From: Odontocerum albicorne
Taxonomy: Eukaryota; Arthropoda; Insecta; Trichoptera; Odontoceridae
Direction of reading: 5' to 3'
Length of the DNA stretch: 64,000 nt
NCBI GenBank assembly: GCA_949825065.1
Contig: OX463844.1
Coordinates: 31,590,414-31,654,413, forward strand
How positions within the stretch are numbered: the stretch's first letter is position 1; every line of letters begins with the position of its first letter. Below the pieces are notes generated by a model. That model did no database searches and was not told where the DNA came from. It saw only the letters and a program-made list of their open reading frames with translations. Shown here in pieces: positions 50,890-61,220 of this stretch. Made by a program: the position numbers and the translations under genes.

Positions 50890-51590
50890 GGACGTATAAA
50901 ATGCTGGTTGAATATCTTTGGGTATTGTTTTGGACACAGTTTGGACCAAATCATTGTTGATATAAATTATTCGGTGACATTGTTTATGTTATATTTGATT
51001 AATTTGCGGATACAAATATTTTTTTCTGCTATTTCGATACAATTTTGTTTATCATATTTGGGGAGTATCCATTGTTAGAAGCTATTGTTTTAATTACGTT
51101 TAATTCTTTTTGAAAGTTAATTTTGGACACCGGTGGAGTTAATAGTCTATTTATCATTGAATGAAAAGATGCCAGTTTCTATGCAAAGGGATGGTTTGAT
51201 GAATTATAATGTCTGTATAAGTTTCTTTTCTATAAATGTTTAAATCAATTTTACCATCAATAATTTTGAAAGATAAATCTAAAAAGTTTAAGCATCCATT
51301 ATGGCCTATTTCTAAAGTAAATTATTTTTTTGTGAAACGAGTTAAGGTAATTCAAGAACATTTTTAACTGTCTCTTTGTACCTAACCATAAGCAAATAAT
51401 GTCGTCTACATGTTTTAACAATGGAGATTTATTATTAAATATTTCATCTTCCAATTTATTTTTAAATACTTTTAGATTCTTTTATTGGTATACTTGGGAA
51501 CAAGTTGACAATATGAAAGGAGGCCAGGAGTGTATTTATTGGAATTTCCAGATCTTTTAAGTAGTTTACTAATTCTAAAGAGTTTTTTAT
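50890..51590 (-). pseudogene. Penelope-like reverse transcriptase fragment, minus strand
   Basis: In minus-strand order: L-A-S-F-H-I-V-N-L-F-P-S-I-P (51484-51530), which matches the RT motif with the first catalytic position altered (H for D); H-V-D-D-I (51391-51412), the YVDD-type motif with H for Y; LNFLDLSFKIIDGKIDLNIY (about 51233-51292); H-S-M-I-N-R-L-L (51130-51165); and N-N-G-Y-S-P-N-M-I-N-K (51040-51075). The LNFLDL...IYRK-x-T-x-T-D and SMINRLL order is characteristic of Penelope-like elements. Sequence between the first two motifs is deleted and at least two frameshifts occur. No GIY-YIG endonuclease part is seen. Confidence 0.8.
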
Positions 51591-51591
51591 G

Positions 51592-52244
51592 ACAGAGCTA
51601 GCCAAGATATTGAGAATATGTTGAGTTCTTGGTTAAAAGACAACCAGACAACTAAATGGTCAGAAGACCTAAGGTATGTACAATTTATAAAGAACCGGGC
51701 GTTTCTGGAAAAACAGGCGAAGAGGACGAAAACAGCTTCTAATAAATCACATCCGCCAGCCAAACTTGGAGACATCGTGACCGTCCCTATACCTGACGTG
51801 GACAAGGCCAAAAGCGATCTTCGTAATATTATCGGAGTCATTCTTCAGACAACTAACGAAGGATTCTACAAAATTGGGACCAAATACGGCGTTCTGCAGA
51901 AAATGTATTGCAGGTAATATTACAAGCCCTTTAAATTTTCTGTAACATATTTACTAAACAGTATTATTATTTATATTATAATTATCGATTACGTTGTATT
52001 GTTTTACAATTTCAGGACGGAATTTGACATCTGCGCAAATAAGTTCCTACAAGAGGAGAAAATCGATCAAGAGAAAGAGATTTCTTTAAGAAGTGCAGCA
52101 ATTAAGCATTCCGTCGGGACTGGTCAAGGTTTCTTCAGGCGTAAATGCAACACAAACTGTATATCGAACAGGTGTTTATGTAAAAAGAAATCCATACTCT
52201 GTAACTCGAAGTGCCACCAGAGTTTGCCATGTAAGAACAAGTAA
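51592..52244 (+). pseudogene. Integrase/KRBA2-like transposon gene, 3' exons (right arm)
   Basis: Plus-strand coding begins in-frame with D-R-A-S-Q-D-I-E-N-M at 51592, matching the 'ERANQDVENML' segment of integrase catalytic cores, then W-S-E-D-L-R-Y-V-Q-F-I-K-N-R-A. A deletion seems to join this to KSHPPAKLGDIVTVPIPDVD and the IIGVILQTTNEGFYKIGTKY region. A 102-bp intron, gtaatatt...tttcag (51914-52015), splits an Arg codon. The last exon gives RTEFDICANKF and a Cys-rich end, C-x3-C-x4-C-x-C-x6-C-x3-C-H-x4-C, with TAA at 52242-52244. The module resembles C-termini of KRBA2/SCAND3-like transposon-derived proteins. The catalytic integrase residues lie upstream and are missing. Confidence 0.7.
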
Positions 52245-52284
52245 ACACTATAACGAAACTTGAATGATATGTAATATTTCCTAG

Positions 52285-52423
52285 GTCAAACTGCTTTATC
52301 CTAACACGCTTAGGACAAACTAGTTCAGCCTAGGCCAAACTAGTTTATCCGATCACGCTTAGGACAAACTAGTTTGGCCTAGGCCAAACTAGTTTGTCCT
52401 GAAATTGGGTTTGGCCTGCAACA
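52285..52423. repeat. Palindrome-rich right terminus
   Basis: Repeated modules aaactagttt with ggcc or ggac flanks: ggacaaactagttcagcc, ggccaaactagtttatcc, ggacaaactagtttggcc and ggccaaactagtttgtcc, separated by taacacgctt or gatcacgctt. Several are perfect or near-perfect 18-bp palindromes. Such arrays could serve as transposase binding sites, but that is an inference. Confidence 0.85.
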
Positions 52424-52429
52424 TATACA

Positions 52430-53190
52430 TACATATACGATTTGCTTAAAATATTGAAAAAGTATGAATCAATACTGATTGTGCTAAAATACCGTGCCGG
52501 TTAAATGGAAGTAAACATAATGGCTTACTTAAAAAATATAATTATGTTCATGGCATGCGATTTTTAGACCTTTATCACTAGCGTTTAATAAATCTCATAT
52601 GTTTTAACAAAATTACTCAGAAATAAATTCTCTTTAAATAAAGGTGCTCTTTCAATTCATAAACACCAATCCTTGCGAGGGAACATTTTCCAATTTACGT
52701 AAATAATGATGATTTTAATATTTGGACAAAATTCGAAATAATCTATGACCTTTGTCTGAAATTAAATACCAAGTAAGGTTGTCCTTTCTCATCTTACTCT
52801 TGTATATTAATTAGTGACAGAAGAGAAATAACAACGGCTCCATCGGTTGTGGTAAACGACCTCCAGCAAAGTAGATACGCAACTAATTATTTCGTTTTGT
52901 GGTTAAGAAGCAGGTAACATTAGTCAGTCGAGCAGTCGCTTGTGATGGGGGATTATCGCTAAGGGTGTATTCTCGAGACTTGGGAGAATCACGTAACTCT
53001 TATAATTGCTTTCTTGAGATTACACATCTCTCTACGTGCCGCTATTTTACTACATGTGGTATATTAAATTTGTTTCCTTGGGGAGAATATTACACACAAA
53101 TAATTTTGCTATATTCTTAACTCATTGTTATAGATTTAATACGCAGAAATCCATTAAAATATTTTTATAAAGAAAAAAGGTCGATAATGT
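52430..53190. other. Non-coding spacer
   Basis: AT-rich with a less biased stretch at 52890-53000. A 73-codon frame at 52899 has no recognised domain. Confidence 0.35.
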
Positions 53191-53195
53191 TATGG

Positions 53196-53455
53196 TATGG
53201 AAATATAATCCTTATTGCCAGGTTCGTATTTTTCTCCCATTATGGAGAGAAAATGACAAAAATCATTATCCGTCATACCAAATAACTTCTTCCTACTTTA
53301 ACAATAACACCATACAGTGACAAGATATAGGCGGCGCCTCTTTGAAAAATAAACTAAATCATTCAACACGAAAAAAATGGATCATCAAAACTCCAATGAA
53401 AACATCAACCTGCCCCACGGATACCCGTCCTTAATAAAGATTCAAAAGTATTTTT
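53196..53455. repeat. Copy 1 of a diverged tandem duplication
   Basis: Matches 53458-53780 in order: aatataatccttattgccagg, tcgtatttttctccc, gacaaaaatcattatccgtc, actttaacaataacaccatac, gcggcgcctctttgaaaa, caacacgaaaaaaatggatc and ccaatgaaaacatcaacctg. On the minus strand, the frame that is open in copy 2 is broken here by several stops. Confidence 0.75.
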
Positions 53456-53457
53456 AA

Positions 53458-53780
53458 AAACAGTTTATAGCATATAAATGTAATCCTTATTTCCAGGTTC
53501 ATACGTTTTACCTCTTACGAAGAGTTTATTTCTTTCTGTTGAATGGCGGCGAGCCTTCTCGGCGAGAAAAACAACCTCTCCATGACAACTTAAAAATCCT
53601 TGCCCATCGCACCTGATAACTTTTTCCTGTTTTAACAATAGCACCATCCAGTGAGCAAACACAGACGGTGCCTCTGCAAAAACAAAAATCATCCACCCAA
53701 CACGAAAACAGCAGATCTTCAAAGTTCCAGTGAAAACGTCATCCTTTCCTATCAATAGGCACCCTGCCACTCTCACATGA
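53458..53780 (-). repeat. Copy 2 of the duplication, with an intact 103-codon minus-strand frame
   Basis: The minus-strand frame 53465-53776 starts MRVAGCLLIGKDDVFTGTL and includes MIFVFAEAPSVFAHWMVLLL and KVIRCDGQGFLSCHGEVV. Corresponding residues (DVFIGVL, EAPPISCHCMVLLLK, VIWYDG) can be read from copy 1 despite stops, so the frame is shared between copies. No domain is recognised. It may be part of an interspersed repeat whose open frame is accidental, or a fragment of an unknown element's coding region. Confidence 0.4.
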
Positions 53781-53784
53781 ATTA

Positions 53785-54260
53785 TAATTGTAATTTCAAC
53801 AATGACACCAAAAATCTATTTTAATTTTTTAATCTGTTTACTTTAACAGCGGCTAAGCTGCTATAAACATATTTGAAAACTAGAATGATGCTACTCCGTT
53901 ATACATTTTTTTCATTTTCACTTCCCCGTTACAGCATGTTTTGTTTCATTTTCAGCTTTACGACATTAGGGAAATTATATTATAATAAGATCAAAATATT
54001 GTTGGTTGTATTAAAAAAAATTAATTGTCCTGCATCTGAATTACTGAGGTTCGAGATTTTTGTAGTAATATAATACTATATAATACGTTGTTTTAAAAAA
54101 TGAATCTTTATTAGACCAACTAATACTGGAGTAAATGCAAATGAATGGTTCCTTCTTGCTGATGAGTATAAAAGTCAATCGACGTGTCGGTTGATAGATA
54201 AGCCTATTATATTTAGATAACATAACTTATCAACAAAACGGCGGGGTTTGTGTGTGACAG
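53785..54260. other. Non-coding AT-rich spacer
   Basis: No gene or repeat family supported. Confidence 0.4.
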
Positions 54261-54264
54261 AAGG

Positions 54265-54740
54265 CTACCAATAAATTTTAAGAGCAAAATCTACGAGACA
54301 GTGATCTGGCCGCTATACTACGAGTACATGGAACCGAATGTTAGTCTTTAACGAAAAAAGAAGAACAACCACTTCATGTTGTGGGGATGTGTATGTTACG
54401 GTGGTTACGGAATAATTAAAGTGACGCCAATATTAGATAAAGCCCGGGAAGCAAGACTTTGCAGGAATGGGCACGTGCAACAGCGGGATGAATGGTCTAC
54501 GCTAAAGACAGCCACGAATTAAAAACTCCCAAATAGACTCAGAGGGAGACCCAAAAAGAGCCTATATAAGAAAGAGGAGGAGGGCATGATAAGACTCGAA
54601 CTATCCCTGAGTGATTGGTAAGATCGAGAGAGATGGAGGAAACGGTCCAAGTAACCAACCTCAAATGGATGGGTTATGTAAGCGAAACGAAGAACAAAGC
54701 TTATCAACTTAGGAAAAATAATTATCAAAATAAATGGAGG
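54265..54740 (+). pseudogene. Non-LTR retrotransposon C-terminal relic of a second family
   Basis: agcaaaatctacgagacagtg (K-x-K-I-Y-E-T-V), gttacggtggttacgg (decayed 'M-L-R-W-L-R'), gggcacgtgcaacagcggg (G-H-V-Q-Q-R), agagggagacccaaaaagag (R-G-R-P-K-K) and gatcgagagagatggagg (D-R-E-R-W-R) follow the order of the C-terminus of RTE/BovB-like proteins. It differs from the family at 33550 in the last block, lacking the 'VCRDR..WRS..SAYP' ending. Several frame breaks. Confidence 0.6.
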
Positions 54741-54859
54741 AAAATGACTTAGCTTAAAAACTTGCATGAATATTTGGGTGAAGTAAATCTTAGTTGTTCC
54801 GGAATGCAGACAACATCCATAATTAGACAAATTGTCCACACAGTAACATAGAGCAGATG

Positions 54860-55730
54860 TTCCATGCTACCGCCGTCGGAGACGTTTTTTTCTGTAATTT
54901 TTGAAAGAAAAGTAATTATTTTACTTTTTTTACCCGTAACATCTTTTCCCCACACAGCGACCTCCTTTTAGCTTGTAGTTTTGACCTTGTAGTTTCGACC
55001 TTTAGCTGTAACCGACCCTTGTAGTTTCGACCTTTAGCTGTAAATTATCTATATGTAATCCTTTGCTAATGAAGAATATTGGGAAGAATTAACGACATTG
55101 TAAATACTGAAAACTGACACATCATATTTAGTCTTGTACAAATACTTGTATACAGATTTCACAAGAAACAAACTAAAACGAAAATGTTTGATTAAGATAC
55201 ATACTCGTATATTACAAAATACAAAATCAAAATCTAAAAACGAACAAATACAGGATTATAAAAAAAAACAATGAAATGGGTGGGAGTCTTGATTTTCACA
55301 AAGCGAATCCCATTGTCGACTTTTTTGGGATATAAAAAAAAGGACTCAAACCACGTTTTACATGTTCTGTGATAATTGAAGACACATCAAGCTGTTTTCT
55401 ATAAGCTTGTATGGAACAATGATTTTAAAAAAGGAATGTAATATGCCTTGATCTTTTTACATTTACAGGGTTAATTTGGTTTTTCGGTGTTTAAAATATG
55501 CTGAAAACGTGGGGTTTCGTAAATATACGAGTACATGTGGCAAATATACATATTTATAGACAATACGGTATTTTCATCACGTATTCTTAAAATATAAAGA
55601 CTTGAAAAATCGTGGTATATGTTATTAATGATGATACTCATATGAAACGATTTTAACATAAGAACATCTGTAATTTTTATACTAATTTAAATATGTGGTG
55701 TAAAGTAATCAAATTATAATCATTAAATTA
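54860..55730. other. Non-coding AT-rich spacer
   Basis: A short direct duplication (cttgtagtttcgacctttagctgtaa, twice) lies at 54970-55045. No supported gene. Confidence 0.45.
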
Positions 55731-55732
55731 CT

Positions 55733-55925
55733 ATTTTCGGAGACCTCCGAGCATCACATATGATATACTCGTATATTGACATAATCCTTTGATAAATAAT
55801 CTTTCTATCATTTATACGCACAAAGTGAAGGATTTCGGAGACCTCCGAGCGTCACATGTACACTGTCATAATCCTTTGATAAATAATCTTTCTATCATTT
55901 ATACGCATATAGTGAAGGTTTTCAT
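55733..55925. repeat. Two-copy ~97-bp tandem repeat led by a palindrome
   Basis: Each copy starts ttcggagacctccgagc (containing the palindrome cggagacctccg) and runs through cataatcctttgataaataatc to catttatacgca. Copy 2 lacks about 17 bp present in copy 1 (gatatactcgtatattg). Confidence 0.9.
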
Positions 55926-56029
55926 AATTTTTAAACTTTTAACTGCAGATCCAAATAACTGAGTTGGATAAAGTGTCGAGTGTTACAACCTTGTCAGGTT
56001 GAAGAAAAATATTGGACCGTACAGCATTA

Positions 56030-58449
56030 TTTGAGATCGTCAGCTCGTATTTCAATAGTCCGGAACTAACTCAGATTGCCATGCTACACGTTCTTTGTAG
56101 GCCCACTCGACAAAATATTTTGTTCCATGGTGAAGTGGATGCAACTTATTATTTGTACAACTCTTATATAATAAGACAACAATTACTGACCATTACGCAA
56201 TTATATTGGGGTTTTCAGAGGGTGCAGGTAGACAAATAGGGATGGGCATGAAGAGAAAAAGGATCACGAGCATACCGGAGCTCTTGCACTCCCTTGATTC
56301 GGAAAATTGGCAAGACACTCTCAAGTCCCATAATGTAAATGAAGCTCTGGAAAGCTTTATTAATGCTTTTAACTCCCATATCAACTCAGCCACACAGACA
56401 ATACACAGTAGAAGCAGAAGGTACACAAAACTCAAACCTTGGATCACTGATGGATTGATTTATTGTATACGCAAAAGAGATCGTCTGCACCGGGATCTCA
56501 AGACAAGCAGTGATCCACACTCAATAACATTTTACAAACAATACAGGAATACATGCAAGAGACTCATCCAAAAAGCAAAGGAAAGTTACTATAGAACAAA
56601 GATTGAAGCCTCAAATAATGATCAAAAGATACTTTGGAGTGTTATCAGGGACATCACCGGTACAGTGAGAGAGAGAGAAATGCCCCTTCTACATTAAACA
56701 TTGATGGCACAAAAGTATCATTGACACAGGAACCACAAAAGCTTTGTAGTGGCATTAACGAATATTTCGCCAATGTAGGCAATAATCTCTCACGTAACAT
56801 ACTTAATAGGAACAAAACGACTGAACAGTCATTGAATGACGCTATTCTTCATTCTTTAAAAGTACCCGAATATACATTTATCTAACGCCAACGTCGGAGA
56901 AAAAAGTTCTAGCGACTATTAACACACTTAAGGCAAGTATCGCCCCGGGGCCTGATCAGATTACATCTGCACTGGTAAAACATACTCAAAGATTTATAGC
57001 ACTACCACTGAAACATGTAATCAATTTGAGTTTTAGAGGTGTAACTTTCCCAACTGCATTAAAACGTTCGCATATTGTCCCAATACACAAGGGAGGCTCG
57101 ATGGATGACTTAAAAAATTATAGACCCATATCTCTGCTGAGCATTCTTTCAAAAATTATTGAGAAAATAGTGAAGGACCGACTGATGAAATTTTTCAATA
57201 TGCACAACATTATCTCTCCTATCAGTTTGGGTTCCAAAGGAATGTGGGAACTGAAACTGCTTTGCTTAGTCTAGTAAACAGCGTTACCACCACTTCGGAT
57301 AATAAGAAGGCATGTTTAGCAGTTTTTTTGGACCTTGCAAAGGCTTTTGATACAGTGTCTCACCGAATATTACTTACCAGATTGATGGAGGTGGGCATAT
57401 GTGGGCGCTCTTCTAGTTGGTTCTCTTCTTATTTGTCTGATAGAACTCAGAGAGTCAAATTGGGTGATAGTGTATTTGGTGAGCCTCTTTTTGTGAGATT
57501 CGGAGTACCTCAAGGTAGTGTTCTAGGACCTATATTGTTCCTGATATATGTCAATCAGTTGTGTAATCTTTCTCTCAGGGGTAAGATTATTACTTTTGCG
57601 GACGACACGGTTCTTCTATTCGAGGGCCGAACATGGGATGATGTATTCTTAAAGGCTAACGAAGAATTGCGTGTAGTTAAAGAATGGATGGACTCAAATT
57701 TATTGACTCTAAATTCCCAAAAAACTAAAAACATCACATTTAGCATATCTACAAGAACTCAAGCACCTACAAATAAATACATAACACTACACACTTGTTC
57801 ACCCATGTCTGACTGTAGTTGTGTTTCCTTGGAAAGGGTTGATAGTATAAAGTACCTTGGAATTTATGTTGACCAGTTCCTTCGTTGGGAGGTCCATATT
57901 AACACTTTGAGCGCAAAAATCAGAAAACTAGGATACATATTCCGTATGATTCGAAATGTGCTCAGTGAAAATATTCTTAAATGTATATACTTCGCCTTAT
58001 GTCAGTCAGCACTTTCTTACGGTATATCAGTTTGGGGGGGATGCTCCTTAACCCAAAAACACATATTACAGGTTTCCCAAAAATTGATTGTGAAAATAAT
58101 TAATAAACTTCCTGCTCGGTATCCCACGGCGGAGCTTTTCAGAGAGTACCAGGTCCTGAACATAGCCAATTTACATCTCAAATCCATTCTCTGGCACTAC
58201 CATCGAGAGGAGGGGAAGATACAAACTCAGCAGACACACATGACGCGCATGGCAACTAATGAAATGTTCACCATCCCTAGAGTTAAAACCTATTTTGCCC
58301 AAAGGCAATATGCTTATTTGGCTCCCATTACATACAATGGCGTGCCGACTTCAATAAAAGTAAAGGTAGGAAAACCATTTAGACAGTCGATCGGAGCGTG
58401 GTTGTTATTGCGACAGGATTTTGAGTACTTGGGCTTTCAGGATGAATGA
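56030..58449 (+). pseudogene. Non-LTR reverse transcriptase with three frameshifts
   Basis: A remnant of the apurinic-type endonuclease end is seen (H-V-L-C-R-P near 56085-56105; T-D-H-Y-A-I-I-L-G-F near 56190-56215). The main frame then runs 56206-~56675, shifts, runs to 56885, shifts (LTPTSEKKVLATINTLKA, APGPDQI), and shifts again near 57215 into a 401-codon frame to 58449. RT motifs: KRSHIVPIHKGG and YRPISLLS; FLDLAKAFDTVSH (57325-57363), FGVPQGSVLGP, FADD (57595-57606) and KYLGIYVD. The catalytic Asp residues are intact. The 200 or so residues after the RT lack a recognisable RNase H. Clade is uncertain, within the CR1/Jockey-like group of APE-type elements. Confidence 0.85.
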
Positions 58450-58945
58450 CGAGTGGAAAGGATTTATGTGAGCTCGTGAGTGTGGGTCTCTTCTTGTTGT
58501 TTTAATTTTGGTTGTTTTTGTGTTTGTGTTTCTGTGTGTTTTTCTTTCTTTTTTTCTTCTTTTTTTTTTGTTTTGAATTTGTTTTGATTTTTATTCTTAT
58601 GATTGTGTGCGGTATATTGTGGGATGAATATTTTTGGTCTTTCTGGAGTGATGATGTGTGAGGAGTTGAGTTTCGCAAGATGTTTCCAGTTGTAGTTGAG
58701 TGTCACTGTTTGTCAGGTTGATGAGAGCGTGCAACGGGGTTTTTTTGTGTTATCAAAAATCGGAAAGAAGTATCGATTTATTTTTTCATGCTAAATATCC
58801 TCAGTGAGATACAGGCAAAAGCCTAGTTTACTGGGGATACGACAAATGAAAGGCAACAAACCCAGATCCATTAAAATTATATGTCCAAATCAAATTACCT
58901 GTTGTTTTTTTCTCAAATTGTGTATATTTCTTGTCATGTGTAATA
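58450..58945 (+). other. 3' untranslated region of the non-LTR element
   Basis: G/T-rich on the plus strand near 58480-58600 (ttgttttaattttggttg, ttttgtgtttgtgtttctg), then mixed sequence up to the TAA tail. The minus-strand 80-codon frame here is a Lys/Gln/Thr-rich shadow of the GT tract. Confidence 0.5.
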
Positions 58946-58979
58946 ATAATAATAATAAAAATAATAAAGACTGCAGAGA

Positions 58980-59945
58980 TCAATATGGCCATTATATGGA
59001 TTCTCATACGAATTTGACTATTAAGAGGAGTAAAGTGAAGAAGTTGTTCTTGCTGGGATGATTAAAAGGTATATATTTGGTTTGTTGGGGTGTACGTCTT
59101 CTACTATTGTTTTTAATAACACGGTTTAGATATGAATGTTAATTTTTTTTTTAATATTTTTTATCAAAAAGGTCATTAAACTGTTATATTAAATTTTATT
59201 TCATTTAACGTAGAATGTCCAAACGTTACTTTAATGAATAACTTGTAAAAATATGCCTTGTTATTAGGCATAACATTGAATATATAATAAGTGAACCTCG
59301 TTACTGAAATATTATTTTTTCAGAAAAGAAAACAACCAGTGATATAAAAAGTGTTTAATTGGGATACTCATAAAATATTATGCGTTCTGAATTCCCCCAT
59401 GAATAAAGCGAATACATAATTTAGCTTATAAAAGCATTGAAAATTATTTAATGTTACGTGAAGCGTAAAATCAATTTTGCATGGTTCGTTAATGATCCTT
59501 AAATTCCAGAGAAATGTGCCCCTGACAATGACCTCCAGAAGCAAGCCTTTGTTTGAAATATTGTAACTATAACCTGAGGGAAAAAATCATTATTTTTGTA
59601 ATTGAAAAGTAAAAATATGTTTTTCATAAGCTTTTCATCAAAACGCTTAAGGAAAGATTTAATGTTTTTTTTTAGTTACTGAGTCAGTATTCCTTAAACG
59701 ATAATATTGAAATTACATAGACAATTTTTATGTTATACTATTTAGTCACCAAAATCATAGTTTTCTCAGTTAACTATAAGTCAATGAACGTATATAAAAC
59801 ATGTTAGTATCGGTCTCAGAGATCCAAAAATGTACGTTTTAGTTAAGCATTCTGGCATCGCAAATTCAATTCTCAATAGATTTTTTATATATGCATTAAG
59901 TTCCTGACTATTTTACTTTCCGGTCTTTTCCTTATGAATTCGTTG
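58980..59945. other. Non-coding AT-rich spacer
   Basis: No gene or repeat family supported. Weak SINE-head-like text (gcatcgcaaattcaattctc) near 59858. Confidence 0.4.
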
Positions 59946-59949
59946 TTTT

Positions 59950-60150
59950 ACTCGATTCGATTCCTGATAGTGCCTAAAAAATTATAGTACAAGTCTGATG
60001 TCAACGCACATACAATGTAGAATCACGAGCTACATGCCTACTCTAGTGGCTCTAAATCTGAAGACTCGATTACTAGGGCCGATGACAATATTGTCTCCTG
60101 GTCCCGCTGTTCAATATATCCTAATAATCATGTTGAAGGAGTATAAAATC
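59950..60150 (+). repeat. Composite SINE copy (family B)
   Basis: The head end is cgattcgattcctgatagtgcc, followed by an A-rich linker, acaagtctgatgtcaacgc, gaatcacgagctacatgcc, tactctagtggctctaaatc, gaagactcgattactagg and gacaatattgtctcctggtcccg, ending ctgttcaatata. The hairpin region is deleted. Confidence 0.7.
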
Positions 60151-60589
60151 ATTTCACTAACTCTAAATGTTTTCTAACAATTCTCAAAAAGGTACTTTGA
60201 ATGATATTTGTAGATAAACAGCAATATGTGTATATTTTAAGTACATAATAAATCATTGGCAAACTTGTGAGCAAATAACACTCCTGCCTGTAGTTCCTTA
60301 AAATTGGTACTAATAGTTTTCAATGATCTGATCAATCAAATCTAAAGAAGCCTAGGTCCACTACAAAAACAGTGTTTTAAGTTGGTTTTAGACGTTTAAT
60401 ATCATAACAGTCAGCACTTATCCGATGAAGGAGTAAGGTGTCCTACCATTGGACCGAAACTCCGAATAAGTTATCCACCACTATTGGAAGTGTATAAAAG
60501 TACGACGAGCAATCATCATAATAATCAAATCTGTAGAATAATAATCCAATCACAACATGTACGAATGTGAGTTGCCCTTTACTGATGGA

Positions 60590-60910
60590 TATGTGTAAAA
60601 TTGCCTTAGAGGAGGTAAAAACAGCTGTCAAAGATATGAAAAAGGGAAAGCCTGCAGGGTATGATAGTGATTCCTCTGAGTATGTTGCATATGAAGGGGA
60701 TTGATTAGTAAAATTTATGCATGTATTTTAATAACTCTGGATACACTACATCTGATTGGAGCAAGGCAATCGTTTTATAATTGTACTCGTATAAGGGTAA
60801 GGGCTCTAGAATAGAGTTCAATAACTACAGAGCCATTAGTTTATTAAGTATCGTAAGTATGTTGTACACTAAGATTTTGAATGAGTGAATGAAATAACGC
60901 CCATTACTCG
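60590..60910 (+). pseudogene. Reverse transcriptase N-terminal fragment (non-LTR)
   Basis: Plus-strand frames give E-V-K-T-A-V-K-D-M-K-K-G-K-P-A-G-Y-D (60611-60668), the classic segment before RT motif 1. Decayed S-G-Y-T-T-S-D-W-S-K-A-I-V, Y-K-G-K-G-S-R and F-N-N-Y-R-A-I-S-L-L-S-I-like residues follow (60730-60850). This is a different part of a non-LTR ORF from the tails listed above and may belong to the same family as 33550. Confidence 0.75.
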
Positions 60911-60947
60911 TGACGAGTTAATGAAATGCACAATACAAAGAAGGTGA

Positions 60948-61220
60948 TCAGGGTACTTGGCGTTGGTGCCACTGGAGATAACTGCGTAAGCCGATTTGGG
61001 TTAGGGCAAGGAGCTTCAGTACTTGTAGCTTGTCTGCGTCTTCTTTCTTTGTCGGGTCCCTGATAACTAGCAACAGCTCTATGCCATAAGACTCTATCTG
61101 CTGCTGTTTGCTCCTAGTTGTGCTGAGAGTTAATGTTTTTAAGTGTCTAATGATGAACGCCTTATATATCTTGCGCTGACCTCTGTGCTTCCTTCTGGTC
61201 TCCATCAAATCGCCGGGCAT
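60948..61220 (-). other. Unidentified 90-codon frame, minus strand
   Basis: An ATG-started frame beginning MPGDLMETRRKHRGQRKIYK, of balanced composition and higher GC than its flanks (60950-61290). It contains K-I-Y-K-A-F-I-I-R-H-L, which faintly resembles the K-I-Y-x-x-x-I-x-P segment after the RT domain of non-LTR elements. It lies next to an RT fragment on the opposite strand. Most likely a transposon fragment; no domain can be assigned. Confidence 0.3.

Larger units (their letters stand above)
50245..52423. mobile_element. Fold-back transposon: inverted integrase/KRBA2-like arms around a Penelope fragment
   Basis: The left terminus tgttgcaggccaaaccc (50245) and right terminus gggtttggcctgcaaca (ending 52423) are inverted complements and each is flanked by tata (50241-50244, 52424-52427), a possible 4-bp target duplication in low-complexity context. 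The inverted arms are about 50245-50875 and 51714-52423 and carry matching coding sequence in opposite orientation. The right arm has extra copies of the subterminal palindrome. Integrase-type genes, TG...CA ends and 4-bp duplications fit Ginger-like DNA transposons. That family assignment is an inference. Confidence 0.7.
56000..58972 (+). mobile_element. 5'-truncated non-LTR retrotransposon with a TAA-rich tail
   Basis: Coding sequence from a fragment of the endonuclease domain through the end of the reverse-transcriptase ORF (56030-58449) is followed by about 490 bp of G/T-rich 3' untranslated sequence. The end is a simple tail, taataataataataataaaaataataaag (58943-58972 region; broken here by A-runs). 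A TAA-type tail and absence of LTRs are typical of several non-LTR clades. The 5' boundary is uncertain. No target-site duplication could be identified. Confidence 0.75.

Noticed and set aside
50778..51841. Frames reading ALSTSGIG and SPSL-GGCDLLEA on the strands opposite the arms
   Set aside because: They are antisense shadows of the integrase-gene exon. The sense frames match a known module and the antisense ones do not.
58464..58706. 80-codon Lys/Gln/Thr-rich minus-strand frame
   Set aside because: Shadow of the GT-rich 3' untranslated region of the non-LTR element.
60421..60470. Hammerhead ribozyme at ccgatgaaggagt...ggaccgaaactcc
   Set aside because: The required CUGAUGA core is CCGATGA here, and no consistent stem I/III could be drawn. 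The same phrase at 35923 lacks the GAAA part.
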